From an uncultured Clostridia bacterium (lineage in GTDB: Bacteria > Bacillota > Clostridia > Oscillospirales > Oscillospiraceae), in assembly GCA_945926565.1 (NCBI GenBank), contig CAMELY010000085.1, forward strand, positions 1 through 6,055: a stretch of DNA of 6,055 nt. Direction: 5' to 3'. Of the stretch, positions 5,706 to 6,055 are shown piece after piece. Both the position numbers and the translations under genes were made by a program. The stretch's first letter is position 1. Each line of letters begins with the position of its first letter. The notes under the pieces were generated by a model. It saw only the letters and a list, made by a program, of their open reading frames with translations, did not search any database and was not told where the DNA came from.

Positions 5706-6055
5706 ATGGAGCGGCCAGAACGCAGGCCCGTCAGGCTGAAGGGCTATGACTACAGCAGCAACGCCGCTCATTTTGTAACCATCTGCACCCACAACAGGCA
5801 GGAATTGCTGTCAACAATTGCCGTAGGGGAGGGCCTCTGCGCCCTCCCTGTGCTCACATTGACTGCTATCGGGCAAGAGGTAGCGCGCAGCATCCAGTAT
5901 ATCAGCAGCGCTTATCCCACCGTCTCGGTGGACAAATATATCATTATGCCCAATCATGTGCACCTTTTGATCACTTTGGTACCCACGGGAGGGCACAGAG
6001 GCCCTCCCCTACCCAAGCTGATTGGGCAATTCAAATCATATACCACTCACAAATT
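5706..6055 (+). CDS. REP-associated tyrosine transposase (RAYT, IS200-like HUH), 3'-truncated by window edge
   Basis: This runs off the right edge; 116 residues are visible of perhaps 160-200. RAYTs are single-domain HUH nucleases related to the IS200/IS605 TnpA, and known members cut and join single-stranded REP DNA. It opens with RRPVRLKGYDYSSNAAHFVTICTHNR, the family's N-terminal strand, then LTAIGQEVARSIQYI, the core VDKYIIMPNHVHLLI with metal-binding H84 and H86, and LIGQFKSYTTHK. The catalytic Tyr should lie beyond the window. An in-frame stop at 5697-5699 fixes the start at the ATG at 5706, one base after the aminotransferase stop. There is no good ribosome site (GGAG at 5689-5692 is 13 bases away), so reinitiation after the aminotransferase is possible. 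Two inverted REP palindromes are read in frame (residues 40-48 and 94-103). Outside the repeats, GC is near 50% (30/60 and 31/60 in 5941-6000 and 5881-5940) against 41/60 in a sampled aminotransferase stretch (5281-5340), which suggests separate origin. Confidence 0.88.
   Translation, partial: MERPERRPVRLKGYDYSSNAAHFVTICTHNRQELLSTIAVGEGLCALPVLTLTAIGQEVARSIQYISSAYPTVSVDKYIIMPNHVHLLITLVPTGGHRGPPLPKLIGQFKSYTTHK
5823..5848 (+). repeat. REP-type palindrome, copy 1 (GTAG on + strand)
   Basis: GTAG (5823-5826) is followed by a perfect 8-bp inverted repeat, GGGAGGGC (5827-5834) and GCCCTCCC (5841-5848), around the loop CTCTGC. A 5' GTAG next to a GC-rich hairpin is the standard layout of REP elements recognised by RAYT proteins. 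It lies inside the RAYT gene and reads V-G-E-G-L-C-A-L-P. Its 26 bases match copy 2 in reverse complement at 25 positions. Confidence 0.85.
5987..6012 (-). repeat. REP-type palindrome, copy 2 (inverted, GTAG on - strand)
   Basis: The same element in the opposite orientation: stem arms 5987-5994 and 6001-6008 around loop ACAGAG, with CTAC at 6009-6012 giving GTAG on the - strand. It differs from copy 1 only at the last loop base (a at 5995 against c at 5840). Similarity stops at the 26-base borders. It reads G-G-H-R-G-P-P-L within the RAYT protein, 23 bases downstream of the HUH codons. Confidence 0.85.

Noticed and set aside
5811..5996. 61-codon open frame on the - strand inside the RAYT
   Set aside because: It is opposite the conserved YIIMPNHVHLLI coding stretch, and parts of it are just the repeats read backwards.
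5823..6012. Start of a CRISPR array
   Set aside because: There are only two copies, they are in opposite orientation, 138 bases apart and within a coding frame.

Overview
The window looks like chromosomal DNA from a GC-rich member of the Clostridia, probably a gut Oscillospiraceae relative (Flavonifractor or Lawsonibacter type). This is inferred from strongly GC-biased third positions, Gram-positive AGGAGG-type ribosome sites, sigma-A-like promoters, and the gene types present. All genes that can be supported lie on the + strand.

Layout. (1) Bases 2-2574 hold a cell-wall pair: a SEDS-family glycan polymerase (FtsW/RodA/SpoVE), cut by the left edge, and a class B penicillin-binding transpeptidase whose ATG overlaps the polymerase stop in an ATGA. 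They should form a polymerase-crosslinker complex at the membrane. A strong intrinsic terminator (2596-2638) ends this unit. (2) A clear promoter (2702-2729) starts a second unit. It holds a cytidylate kinase-like P-loop protein (2779-3378) and, after a 63-base gap containing a compound hairpin, an alpha/beta hydrolase of the S33/lysophospholipase type (3442-4419). (3) A long hairpin (4438-4479) separates this from an extended -10 promoter (4482-4490) and a class I PLP aminotransferase (4523-5704). (4) One base after the aminotransferase stop begins a REP-associated tyrosine transposase (RAYT, HUH superfamily), cut by the right edge.

The first three regions are ordinary housekeeping or metabolic DNA. 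The most notable part is the right edge. The RAYT reading frame carries two near-identical REP-type palindromes in inverted orientation, each with the GTAG flank typical of REP elements, and both are read through in frame on either side of the HUH motif. The transposase gene therefore seems to contain copies of the repeat that its own family is expected to recognise. I found no CRISPR array, tRNA, rRNA, riboswitch or defence system.
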